A stretch of DNA of 34,049 nucleotides from Chryseobacterium populi (GTDB lineage Bacteria; Bacteroidota; Bacteroidia; Flavobacteriales; Weeksellaceae), in the NCBI RefSeq assembly GCF_000282115.1, contig NZ_AKJY01000068.1, forward strand, positions 1-34,049. Direction: 5' to 3'. This document shows positions 23,049-31,403 of the stretch, piece by piece. Numbering within the stretch: position 1 is the first letter of the stretch; each line of letters begins with the position of its first letter. The position numbers and the translations under genes were made by a program. The notes below the pieces were generated by a model, which worked only from the letters and a program-made list of their open reading frames with translations, had not been told where the DNA came from and searched no databases.

Positions 23049-24131
23049 ATGATGAAAAGAGTTGTCGCAAGTATTGCGCTAAGCGGTCTTTTGTTGTTCG
23101 GCTGCAACAAGAAAAAAGAAGAAAAAGAAGAAGCTGCAATTTATCCTGTAACCACTCCGGTAGTGATGGATACGGTGATTGACAAGGAATATGTCGCCCA
23201 GATCAGATCTGTAAAAAACATTGAGGTTCGTGCACAGGAGAAAGGTTTCCTTGAAAAAATTTATGTAGACGAAGGTCAGTACGTACGCCAGGGGCAGACG
23301 TTATTCCGGATTATGCCTAAATTGTATCAGGCAGAGCTATTAAAAGCCCGGGCAGAAGTAGCCCAGGCTACTATTGAGCTGAAAAACGCAAGTACATTAG
23401 CAAACAACAACATTGTCTCCAAAAACGAAAAAGCAATGGCAAAAGCTAAGCTGGATGCCGCCAATGCAGAAGCAAAGCTGGCCCAGATCCACCTGTCATT
23501 CACTGACATTAAAGCTCCATTTTCAGGAATCATTGACAGACTACCTTTGAAATTAGGAAGCTTAATTGATGAAGGAGATTTGTTAACATCTTTATCTGAT
23601 AACACTGATATCTATACCTATTTCAATGTTTCTGAGCCGGAATATTTAAGCTATCAGACGCATGCGGCAGACAGGGGAAGCAACCATGTCTCATTGGTGA
23701 TGGCCAATGGTGATATATTCCCTCAAAAAGGAGAAGTTCAGACAATCGAAGGGGAATTTGACAATGAAACAGGAAATATCGCTTTCAGAGCAAAATTCCC
23801 TAACCCGAATAAATTATTAAGGAACGGAGAAACAGGGAAAATAAGAATGACTTTACCGTTGAAAAATGCTTTGATCATTCCTCAAAAAGCGACCTATGAA
23901 ATCCAGGATCAAAAATATGTTTTCGTCATTGATAAAAATGGTGTGGCAAGATCTAAAAATATTAAAATAGCTTATGAGCTTCCGGATGTTTATATTGTAG
24001 CATCTGGACTTTCAACAGGAGATAAAATATTACTGGAAGGTGTTCAGAAAGTGAAAGACGATCAGAAAGTTCAGACAAAGGCTCAGGACCCGAAAAAAGT
24101 TCTTCAATCATTGAAATTAAAAGCTGAATAG
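23049..24131 (+). CDS. RND efflux periplasmic adaptor lipoprotein
   Basis: The membrane-fusion subunit of a tripartite RND pump, bridging the inner-membrane pump and the outer-membrane channel. I start it at the ATG at 23049 rather than the longer frame from 22935, because MMKRVVASIALSGLLLFGC is a full lipoprotein signal with Cys19. In the 360-residue protein the order is: linker rich in Lys/Glu, first half of the membrane-proximal and lipoyl domains (EVRAQEKGFLEKIYVDEGQY and VRQGQTLFRI), an alpha hairpin (about 90-145), the second lipoyl half (FTDIKAPFSGIIDRL), a beta-barrel, and a C-terminal domain with IIPQKATYEIQDQKYVF. The pump gene starts 79 bp downstream. Confidence 0.93.
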   Translation: MMKRVVASIALSGLLLFGCNKKKEEKEEAAIYPVTTPVVMDTVIDKEYVAQIRSVKNIEVRAQEKGFLEKIYVDEGQYVRQGQTLFRIMPKLYQAELLKARAEVAQATIELKNASTLANNNIVSKNEKAMAKAKLDAANAEAKLAQIHLSFTDIKAPFSGIIDRLPLKLGSLIDEGDLLTSLSDNTDIYTYFNVSEPEYLSYQTHAADRGSNHVSLVMANGDIFPQKGEVQTIEGEFDNETGNIAFRAKFPNPNKLLRNGETGKIRMTLPLKNALIIPQKATYEIQDQKYVFVIDKNGVARSKNIKIAYELPDVYIVASGLSTGDKILLEGVQKVKDDQKVQTKAQDPKKVLQSLKLKAE

Positions 24132-24210
24132 AAGGTATACGATAATTGATCATATAAGCTGTTCAAATTAATCATTTATCATCCATCATTAATAATTTAT
24201 CATTATTTTT

Positions 24211-27200
24211 ATGTTTAAGAAGTTTATTCGCAGACCTGTTCTGTCTATCGTAATCTCTTTGATTATCGTATTTATGGGAGTTTTATCTCTGGTTAAGTTA
24301 CCGGTTACTCAATTCCCGTCCATTTCACCACCAAAAGTAAACATCACCGCAGAATATCCAGGTGCCAACAACGAACTGCTGATCAAATCCGTGGTGATCC
24401 CGTTAGAACGAGGGTTGAATGGAGTGCCGGGAATGAAATATATGACGTCTGATGCCGGAAATGATGGGGAAGCTTCTATTCAGGTAGTTTTCGATTTGGG
24501 AACTGACCCGAATGTAGCAGCCGTGAATGTTCAGAACCGTGTTTCTTCCGTGGTTAACAAACTCCCGCCGCTGGTAGTGCGTGAAGGAGTGAAAATTACC
24601 CGTGAAGAACCTAATATGCTGATGTATATCAACCTGTATAGCGACGATCCGAAAGCTGACCAGAAGTTTCTTTTCAATTATGCAGATATCAATGTAATGT
24701 CTGAATTGAGAAGGGTAAGCGGAGTTGGTTTCGCAGATATCCTGGGAACAAGAGAATATGCCATGCGTATCTGGCTTAAACCGGACAGGTTAACGGCTTA
24801 CAACATTTCAGCAGATGAAGTAATGGAATCGTTGAACCAGCAAAGCTTGGAGGCATCTCCGGGTAAAACGGGGGAAAGTTCCGGTAAAAGATCTCAGTCA
24901 TTTGAATATATTTTAAAATATCCGGGTCGTTTTAATAATGAAAAAGATTATGGCAATATCATCCTTAAAGCAAAGCCTGACGGAGAATTTATCAGATTAA
25001 AAGATGTTGCAGATATCGAATTTGGCTCTTCGATGTATGATATTTATTCCACACTGAATGGTAAACCTTCTGCAGCGATCACGGTAAAGCAATCTTATGG
25101 TTCCAATGCAAGTGACGTTATCAAAAACGTAAAATCTTTGATGGCGGAATTACAGAAAACCACATTCCCGAAAGGAATGCACTACGACATCAGCTATGAC
25201 GTTTCAAGATTCCTGGATGCATCAATTGAAAAAGTAGTTCATACCTTATTTGAAGCCTTTATTTTGGTGGCAATCGTAGTATTCCTTTTCCTGGGAGACT
25301 GGCGTTCAACATTGATTCCTGCGTTAGCAGTTCCGGTATCATTGGTTGGTACTTTTGCGGTGATGTCCGCTTTTGGAATTACGTTAAATATGATCTCGCT
25401 TTTTGCCCTCGTAATGGCCATCGGGGTTGTAGTCGATGATGCAATTGTGGTTATTGAAGCCGTTCATGCTAAGATGGAAGAGAAACACCTGTCTCCATTA
25501 AAAGCGACAGAAGAAGCAATGCATGAAATCAGCGGAGCAATCATAGCGATTACTCTGGTAATGGCATCCGTATTCATACCGATTGCGTTTATGTCTGGTC
25601 CGGTTGGGGTTTTCTATCGTCAGTTTTCCATTACAATGGCTTCTGCAATTATTCTGTCAGGAGTTGTAGCCCTGACATTGACACCGGCTTTATGTGCTTT
25701 AATCTTAAAAAATAACCATGGAAAACCAAAGAGAAGAACTCCGATCACAATTTTCCTGGATAAATTCAATGGTTTATTTACAAAAGGAGCCGGGAAGTAT
25801 GAAAAAATGTTGAATAAGACAGTCAAGAAGAAAACAGTTACGCTTCCATTATTATTGGCTTTCTGTGCTGCAACATTCTTCCTGAGCAACTCACTTCCAT
25901 CAGGATTTATTCCTGCAGAAGATCAGGGAATGATTTATGCGATTATCCAGACACCACCGGGTTCTACATTAGAAAGAACGAATCAGATTGCTAAAGAGCT
26001 GTTAAGAGAATCTGAAGATATTGACGGAGTACAGTCCGTTTCTTCATTGGCAGGTTATGAAATCCTTACAGAAGGTACAGGTTCCAACTCTGGTACTTGT
26101 TTAATTAACCTTAAAAGTTGGGATGAGCGTTCAGAATCTGCTGCAGAAATTATAGAAAAGCTTGAAGAAAAAGCCAAAAATATTCCGGGAGCAAATATAG
26201 AATTCTTCCAGCCACCGTCGATTCCTGGGTATGGTGCCGCCGGTGGTTTCGAACTCCGCTTGCTTGATAAAGCAGGAAGTGGAGACTACCAGAAAATGGA
26301 AAAAGTAAGTAATGACTTTGTGAGGGAGCTGAAAAAACGTCCCGAACTGGGTTCTGCATTTACATTCTATTCAGCAAGTTTCCCTCAGTATATGTTGAGA
26401 GTGGATAATGATCTTGCCGAACAAAAAGGGGTGACGATCGAAAATGCGATGGATAACTTGTCTACTTTAATAGGTTCCAACTATGAGACAAGTTTTATCC
26501 GTTTCGACAGACCTTATAAAGTCATTGTACAGGCAGGGCCGCAATATCGTGCATTGCCGACGGATCTGTTGAAATTATATGTTAAAAATGATAAAGACCA
26601 GATGGTTCCGTATTCAGACTTTATGCACTTGGAAAAAGTTTATGGTTTATCAGAGATCACGAGACATAATATGTATAATTCATCTGAGGTAAGTGGGACG
26701 CCTGCACCGGGTTACAGTTCAGGACAGGCAATTGCGGCCATTAAAGAAGTGGCAGACAAAACACTTCCGAGAGGTTTCGGTATCGACTGGGCAGGTATCT
26801 CTAAGGATGAGGTGAGCCGTGGGAATGAAGCGATATTTATCTTCTTGGTGTGTTTAGGATTCGTTTATCTGATTCTTTCCGCACAGTATGAAAGTTTTAT
26901 TCTTCCGTTACCGGTGATTCTTTCATTGCCGACGGGTATTTTCGGAGCTTTCTTATGCTTAAAATTATTAGGGTTGGAAAATAACATTTATGCTCAGGTG
27001 GCAATGGTCATGTTGATCGGGCTATTAGGTAAAAATGCAGTGTTAATTGTTGAATTTGCAGTTCAGAAGAAAGCGGAGGAAGGAATTCCGGTAACGCAGG
27101 CTGCCATTGAAGGAGCAGCCATTCGTTTCCGTCCGATTTTGATGACATCATTTGCATTCATTGCAGGTTTGATTCCATTGGTAATGGCGACAGGGCCGGG

Positions 27201-27405
27201 TGCGATTGGTAACCGGACGATTGGTACTGCCGCAGCAGGAGGTATGCTGATCGGAACAGTTTTCGGGCTGATAATTATTCCGGGACTGTATTATATTTTT
27301 GGAACAATTGCAGAAAGATCGAGACTGGCAAGATATGAAGAAGAAAACCCTTTAACTGAACAAACAGAACCTTATCAACACGATGACAAACATGAAGATT
27401 TATAA
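24211..27405 (+). CDS. RND efflux pump, HAE1 (AcrB-like) permease
   Basis: The inner-membrane proton/drug antiporter of the complex. At 1064 residues it has normal length. The start MFKKFIRRPVLSIVISLII is transmembrane helix 1, followed by porter domains (GVPGMKYMTSDAGNDG, VAAVNVQNRVSSV), helices 2-6, a second porter half and helices 7-12. The proton-relay residues are in place: Asp409-Asp410 in GVVVDDAIVVIEA on helix 4 and Lys941 in GLLGKNAVLIVEF on helix 10. The tail after helix 12 is short and acidic. Substrates cannot be predicted; such pumps export drugs, bile-like detergents or solvents. The gene overlaps the outer-membrane-factor gene at its 3' end. Confidence 0.96.
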   Translation: MFKKFIRRPVLSIVISLIIVFMGVLSLVKLPVTQFPSISPPKVNITAEYPGANNELLIKSVVIPLERGLNGVPGMKYMTSDAGNDGEASIQVVFDLGTDPNVAAVNVQNRVSSVVNKLPPLVVREGVKITREEPNMLMYINLYSDDPKADQKFLFNYADINVMSELRRVSGVGFADILGTREYAMRIWLKPDRLTAYNISADEVMESLNQQSLEASPGKTGESSGKRSQSFEYILKYPGRFNNEKDYGNIILKAKPDGEFIRLKDVADIEFGSSMYDIYSTLNGKPSAAITVKQSYGSNASDVIKNVKSLMAELQKTTFPKGMHYDISYDVSRFLDASIEKVVHTLFEAFILVAIVVFLFLGDWRSTLIPALAVPVSLVGTFAVMSAFGITLNMISLFALVMAIGVVVDDAIVVIEAVHAKMEEKHLSPLKATEEAMHEISGAIIAITLVMASVFIPIAFMSGPVGVFYRQFSITMASAIILSGVVALTLTPALCALILKNNHGKPKRRTPITIFLDKFNGLFTKGAGKYEKMLNKTVKKKTVTLPLLLAFCAATFFLSNSLPSGFIPAEDQGMIYAIIQTPPGSTLERTNQIAKELLRESEDIDGVQSVSSLAGYEILTEGTGSNSGTCLINLKSWDERSESAAEIIEKLEEKAKNIPGANIEFFQPPSIPGYGAAGGFELRLLDKAGSGDYQKMEKVSNDFVRELKKRPELGSAFTFYSASFPQYMLRVDNDLAEQKGVTIENAMDNLSTLIGSNYETSFIRFDRPYKVIVQAGPQYRALPTDLLKLYVKNDKDQMVPYSDFMHLEKVYGLSEITRHNMYNSSEVSGTPAPGYSSGQAIAAIKEVADKTLPRGFGIDWAGISKDEVSRGNEAIFIFLVCLGFVYLILSAQYESFILPLPVILSLPTGIFGAFLCLKLLGLENNIYAQVAMVMLIGLLGKNAVLIVEFAVQKKAEEGIPVTQAAIEGAAIRFRPILMTSFAFIAGLIPLVMATGPGAIGNRTIGTAAAGGMLIGTVFGLIIIPGLYYIFGTIAERSRLARYEEENPLTEQTEPYQHDDKHEDL

Positions 27406-28837
27406 TAAAAGATATATTGCAGCCATTGCCTTATCGCTTCTTTTAGCAAGCTGTAAGGCGCCAATGGCGACCGTTATAAAAGATGACGTGAAAGAAAATG
27501 TGCCTCAGAACTTTAATCAGGAAGATCAGGGTGATGCAAATAACAACAGCGGAACAACACCCTGGAGACAGTTTTTTACTGATCCGAATTTAGTAAGCTT
27601 AATTGAAACTGCTCTGAAAAACAATCAGGAATTACTGATTACCCTTCAGGAAATTGAAATTGCAAAAAGTGGAGTCCTTTATAAAAAAGGAAAATTAAGC
27701 CCTACGGTAGCTGCAAAATTAGGAGCGGGTGTAAGTAAAGCCGGCCGTTATACCAGTGAAGGTGCCGGTGATGCCACTACGGAAATTGAACCCGGAAAAG
27801 AAATGCCGGATCCGCTGGGAAATTTTGAAGGAGGATTAATGGCAAACTGGGAAATTGATATCTGGAAAAAATTAAGAACGGAAAAAGAAGCTGCTGTTGC
27901 CCATTACCTGTCTACTGTAGAAGGAAAAAACTTTGTGCTTTCCAATCTTATTGAAGAGGTAGCTGACAACTATTATGAATTATTAGCACTCGACAACCAA
28001 CTGGATATTATTCAGCAGTATATCAAACTTCAGGAAAGAGCGCTGGAGATTTCTAAAATCCAGAAACAGGCCGCAGCTGCCACAGAGCTGGCCGTGAAGA
28101 AATTTGAAGCGGAGCTGGCAAAATCTAAAGCAGCAGAATATACCATCCGCCAGGAAATTACCGAAAAGGAAAATGGAATTAATGCACTTTTAGGGAGATA
28201 TCCGCAGCCTATTGTAAGAACGAAGGAAAGCTTTATGTCTACGATTCCACAGACCGTTTATACCGGAATTCCGTCACAGCTGCTGGCGAATCGTCCGGAT
28301 ATTAAGCAGGCAGAGCTTGAATTAAAATCTTCAAAGCTTGATGTGGAGGCTGCAAGAAAAGAATTCTATCCTTCATTGGAAATTTCTGCAACATTGGGAC
28401 TGGAAGCATTTAAGCCATCTTATCTAGTGAAAATGCCCGAATCTATCGCCTATAACCTTGCAGGAGAACTGGCAGGGTCACTCATTAATAAAAGTGCGAT
28501 AAAAGCTAATTTTCAAACTGCAGATGCCAAACAGATTCAGTCGTTGTATGAATATGATAAAACGATACTGAATGCCTATCTGGATGTTGCCAATCTGATG
28601 TCTAAAGTAAAGAATATAGACCAGTATTATAAGCTGAAATCTGAGGAAACACATGCCCTGGATCAGTCAATTGATATAGCCAATCAGTTATTTAAAAATT
28701 CAAGGGCAGATTATCTTGAGGTTCTTCTGAATCAAAGAGATGCTTTGGATGCTAAAATGGAACTGATTGAAGCTAAACAAAAACAGCTGAGTACAGTTGT
28801 AGATATTTATAAGAGCTTAGGCGGAGGCTGGAAGTGA
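27392..28837 (+). CDS. Outer-membrane efflux channel (NodT/TolC-like lipoprotein)
   Basis: The outer-membrane channel of the pump. I favour the ATG at 27392, since MKIYNKRYIAAIALSLLLASC is a complete lipoprotein signal (Cys21); an in-frame ATG at 27383 would add three residues. The protein has 481 residues and two repeated OEP domains (about 55-250 and 275-475): the first has PWRQFFTDPNLVSLIETALK and NWEIDIWKKLRTEKEA, the second has LLANRPDIKQAELELKSSKL and EARKEFYPSLEISATLG-like AARKEFYPSLEISATLG, and the end is VDIYKSLGGGWK, all typical for the NodT family. It overlaps the pump gene by 14 bp, which implies translational coupling. A terminator follows at 28867. Confidence 0.93.
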   Translation: MKIYNKRYIAAIALSLLLASCKAPMATVIKDDVKENVPQNFNQEDQGDANNNSGTTPWRQFFTDPNLVSLIETALKNNQELLITLQEIEIAKSGVLYKKGKLSPTVAAKLGAGVSKAGRYTSEGAGDATTEIEPGKEMPDPLGNFEGGLMANWEIDIWKKLRTEKEAAVAHYLSTVEGKNFVLSNLIEEVADNYYELLALDNQLDIIQQYIKLQERALEISKIQKQAAAATELAVKKFEAELAKSKAAEYTIRQEITEKENGINALLGRYPQPIVRTKESFMSTIPQTVYTGIPSQLLANRPDIKQAELELKSSKLDVEAARKEFYPSLEISATLGLEAFKPSYLVKMPESIAYNLAGELAGSLINKSAIKANFQTADAKQIQSLYEYDKTILNAYLDVANLMSKVKNIDQYYKLKSEETHALDQSIDIANQLFKNSRADYLEVLLNQRDALDAKMELIEAKQKQLSTVVDIYKSLGGGWK

Positions 28838-28866
28838 TTATAAATCCTTAATGTTTTTTGAGAGAG

Positions 28867-28893
28867 GAGGCTGCCATATGACAGCCTCTTTTT
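28867..28893 (+). terminator. Intrinsic terminator of the RND efflux operon
   Basis: A 7-bp stem GAGGCTG / CAGCCTC (28867-28873, 28882-28888) with an 8-base loop and a run of five T's, 29 bp after the channel gene stop. Confidence 0.8.
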
Positions 28894-28920
28894 ATATTGT
28901 TTTGTGCTTTAAAAGTTGTT

Positions 28921-28956
28921 AAAAAACAAAAGGGTCCGGCGGATCCCGGACCCTTT
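28921..28956 (-). terminator. Intrinsic terminator of the small lipoprotein gene
   Basis: An 11-bp perfect stem (AAAGGGTCCGG, 28929-28939, with CCGGACCCTTT, 28946-28956) and a 6-base loop. On the minus strand the tail reads TGTTTTTT. It lies about 95 bp past the stop of the minus-strand lipoprotein at 29052. Confidence 0.8.
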
Positions 28957-29051
28957 GCAATTTACCTGCAAATAGCAACTAAATTATATATTTACATGGT
29001 TGTTAGTTTTTAATTATAAAAATGAAAAGTCTTTCCTGGGATATTTTAAAT

Positions 29052-29267
29052 TTAGTTTTTTGTTTTCCAGTGGCTTCCTGTTTTTATTGGTGGATCGCCC
29101 TCCTGTATGCTGTCCTGTATTGTTTTTCCAGTTGTTTTATTTTCCTTGAAAACTGTTTCGGATCTTTGGAAATCATTGTCATCATCCTGTCTGCAGGATA
29201 TTAATGTTGCAGAATAAAATAAAATAATTAATACTAAGGATATTTTTAATGAGATAAACTTTTTCAT
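29052..29267 (-). CDS. Small lipoprotein, uncharacterised
   Basis: A 71-residue lipoprotein: MKKFISLKISLVLIILFYSA signal region, then TLISC with Cys25, followed by RQDDDNDF. The short mature part is polar and ends DPPIKTGSHWKTKN. A tiny lipoprotein of this plan (Cys, acidic run, and a final DPPxK/RxGxxW motif) is frequent in Chryseobacterium-like genomes, where no function is known. A strong minus-strand terminator at 28921-28956 supports it as a real gene; the overlapping plus-strand frame (29022-29204) has no such support. It is monocistronic, between the efflux operon and the TPR/AraC regulator. Confidence 0.75.
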   Translation of the reverse strand: MKKFISLKISLVLIILFYSATLISCRQDDDNDFQRSETVFKENKTTGKTIQDSIQEGDPPIKTGSHWKTKN

Positions 29268-29367
29268 ATAATTTCAGAGTTATAAAGGTTATCCCGGCCA
29301 GGTTATATTGTTTCAGAATTCTGAGTTCGAAATTATACTCATAAAACCATAAAAAAAAGCACTTGTT

Positions 29368-29411
29368 GTCTCTATTCGGAAATTGAGACGTCCTAATTAA
29401 TGAATTAGGAC
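29368..29411. repeat. Two adjacent inverted repeats upstream of the AraC-type gene
   Basis: GTCTC/GAGAC (29368-29372, 29385-29389) is followed directly by a perfect 9-bp hairpin GTCCTAATT/AATTAGGAC (29390-29398, 29403-29411, 4-base loop). They lie in the 286-bp gap between the small lipoprotein and the regulator. They may be protein-binding sites or an RNA structure; there is no good T-run on either side. Confidence 0.5.
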
Positions 29412-29514
29412 TTATTTAAAATATTGTAAATCAGTTATTTGTATTTAAAATTTAAATAATGGAGATTATGCTTATTAATTCAATATTGAATGATAAAAAT
29501 TAAATGATTTTATG

Positions 29515-29522
29515 TAATTTTG
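29515..29522 (+). promoter_or_regulatory. Candidate -7 box for the TPR/AraC regulator
   Basis: TAATTTTG matches TAnnTTTG, 31 bp before the GTG start. A TTG at 29486-29488 lies 26 bp upstream, a little farther than usual. Confidence 0.5.
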
Positions 29523-29553
29523 ATGTCAAACGATCCCTGATAATTATTTAAAT

Positions 29554-31278
29554 GTGATAAAAAAACTACCATATATACTATCTCTATTAATTTTTCAACT
29601 TTTCTTTTCTCAGGAAGGGTATAGCGAGTATTATAAACTGAGAACGAAATATGAAAATTTCGAAGAAAATAACCCCAAAGCATTTCCTTACATTCAATCC
29701 TATATCAATAAAGCAAAGACTGAAAAGAACTATGAGAAATTAGTACAGGGATATAAAGACGGGATTTTTTACTCGCCGTCTAATGAAAAAAAGATCATTT
29801 ATGCAGACAGTGCCATCGGGGCTGCAAAATTATCTGACAGTAAAGACCTGATAGGGATTGCTTATTTAGAAAAAGGAATTATTTATTACTATCATTATAA
29901 AAGGTTCCAGTCTGCCCTTAATGAATATTTACTGGCTTACGAATACACAAAGAATACAGAAAATGAATTTTTAAAATTTCAGAACCTGTACCATATTGGT
30001 GTTGTAAAAAGCTATCTGGGGTATTATCAGGAAGCTTCCGAAATGTTTAAACAATGCATTGCCCACTATCTGCCGAAAACAAAGTCAGATCTGCACCCGA
30101 ATGAAATTTACAACAATAAAAAAGGATACCTGAACAGCTTACATCAGCTTATTATCTGTTACCGGAACCTGGGGAAACTTAAAGAAGCAGATGCAGCAAT
30201 AGAAACCGGTCTTGCTGAAACGGGAAATGATAAAGATTATATCCAGGAAAAAGGCTATTTTCTGCTTTGTAAAGGGATTTCAGATTATAAAAAGAATCAG
30301 TACCAATCAGCTTTGGATCATTTAGATCAGTCAAGGTTTCCTATTAAAGATAAAGGAGATTTTGCATGGCTGTCAGTAGATTATTTTTACATGGGTAAAA
30401 GCTATGCAGGTCTAAAAAATAACCCGGAATCTATCTCTTATTTTAAAAAGGTTGATTCTATTTTCCAGAAGCATCAGTTTATTCTTCCCGAATTAAGAGA
30501 AAACTATGAAATTCTTATCAATCATTACAAAAAAGAAGGCGATCAGGAGCAACAGCTGTATTATACAGGTCAGCTTTTAAAAGCAGATAGTGTTATTTCA
30601 AAAGATTTTGTTTATTTGTCGCCCAAAATTCATAAAGAATATGATACAAAAACGTTATTGGAAGAAAAGAGTAAACTGGAGAAAGTCAATTCCTGGGGGA
30701 GCTGGATTATTACCGGATTGATTATTCTGGCGGTTGGCTTAATTATCTTATTGATCATCAGGTATCGGAAAGAAAAGAATATTCAGAAAAAATATATTTT
30801 ACTGGAAGAACGGTTTATCCTGCATCAAAATGCATTAAGTGAGAAATCTCTTACCACCGCGGAAGAGAAAAAAGCAGGGCCGGATGAAAACAAAGTAGAA
30901 GAACTGCTGAGAAAGCTGAAAAGGTTTGAAGACAAGAAAGAATTTACTCAAAAAGGCCTCACCATTCATAAGCTGGCCGGTCAGCTGGGAACCAATTCAA
31001 ATTATCTTTCACAGGTGATCAATGACTGTAAAGGGGTTAATTTTAATAAATACCTGAGCGAACTAAGGATCAATTATATAACCGTTCTGCTTTTTGAAGA
31101 TAAAAAATACCTGAAATACGGAATTGAAACACTGGCCAAAGAATGTGGAATTGCTTCCAGACAGAATTTTTCAGACTTATTTTATGAAATTAATGGTATC
31201 CGGCCTACTGATTTTATCAGGAAAAGAAAATATGAGCTGGAGAATAAAAATAATTTCCCGACATTGAATCCTATTTAA
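29554..31278 (+). CDS. Membrane-anchored TPR regulator with AraC-type HTH
   Basis: A 574-residue regulator. The start is a GTG (29554), chosen because MIKKLPYILSLLIFQLFFSQ is a signal or anchor sequence directly after it and no in-frame ATG fits better. TPR-like helices occupy about 25-360 (for example AYLEKGIIYYYHYKRFQSAL and LYHIGVVKSYLGYYQEASEM). One membrane helix is at about 384-404 (IITGLIILAVGLIILLIIRY), then a linker coiled coil and a C-terminal AraC/XylS HTH (about 465-555): LTIHKLAGQLGTNSNYLSQV and TLAKECGIASRQNFSDLFYE, ending GIRPTDFIRKRK. This plan is common in flavobacteria. Targets are unknown; the neighbouring M20 gene or efflux operon are candidates by position only. Confidence 0.87.
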   Translation: MIKKLPYILSLLIFQLFFSQEGYSEYYKLRTKYENFEENNPKAFPYIQSYINKAKTEKNYEKLVQGYKDGIFYSPSNEKKIIYADSAIGAAKLSDSKDLIGIAYLEKGIIYYYHYKRFQSALNEYLLAYEYTKNTENEFLKFQNLYHIGVVKSYLGYYQEASEMFKQCIAHYLPKTKSDLHPNEIYNNKKGYLNSLHQLIICYRNLGKLKEADAAIETGLAETGNDKDYIQEKGYFLLCKGISDYKKNQYQSALDHLDQSRFPIKDKGDFAWLSVDYFYMGKSYAGLKNNPESISYFKKVDSIFQKHQFILPELRENYEILINHYKKEGDQEQQLYYTGQLLKADSVISKDFVYLSPKIHKEYDTKTLLEEKSKLEKVNSWGSWIITGLIILAVGLIILLIIRYRKEKNIQKKYILLEERFILHQNALSEKSLTTAEEKKAGPDENKVEELLRKLKRFEDKKEFTQKGLTIHKLAGQLGTNSNYLSQVINDCKGVNFNKYLSELRINYITVLLFEDKKYLKYGIETLAKECGIASRQNFSDLFYEINGIRPTDFIRKRKYELENKNNFPTLNPI

Positions 31279-31293
31279 ATAGTCATAATCAGT

Positions 31294-31320
31294 AAAGCAT
31301 TGAATTTTCAGTGCTTTTTT
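31294..31320 (+). terminator. Intrinsic terminator after the AraC-type regulator
   Basis: AAAGCATTGAA (31294-31304) pairs with TTCAGTGCTTT (31307-31317) with one T-G pair, and runs into six T's. The inner bases must open to give a workable loop. It lies 16 bp after the stop. Confidence 0.75.
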
Positions 31321-31362
31321 ATTTCAGATCCAATAATTCCTTCTTTCCGGACATAGGTTTAT

Positions 31363-31370
31363 TATCTTTG
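31363..31370 (+). promoter_or_regulatory. Candidate -7 box for the M20 peptidase gene
   Basis: TATCTTTG matches TAnnTTTG exactly, 33 bp before the ATG and after the preceding terminator. No clear TTG is seen at -33. Confidence 0.5.
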
Positions 31371-31403
31371 TGATAAATCAGGCCATCACAAAATTTAATC
31401 ACC

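Noticed and set aside
29022..29204. 60-codon plus-strand frame rich in Cys, Phe and Trp
   Set aside because: It lies antisense to the minus-strand lipoprotein at 29052-29267, which has a lipobox and its own terminator; the plus frame shows only the composition of a shadow.
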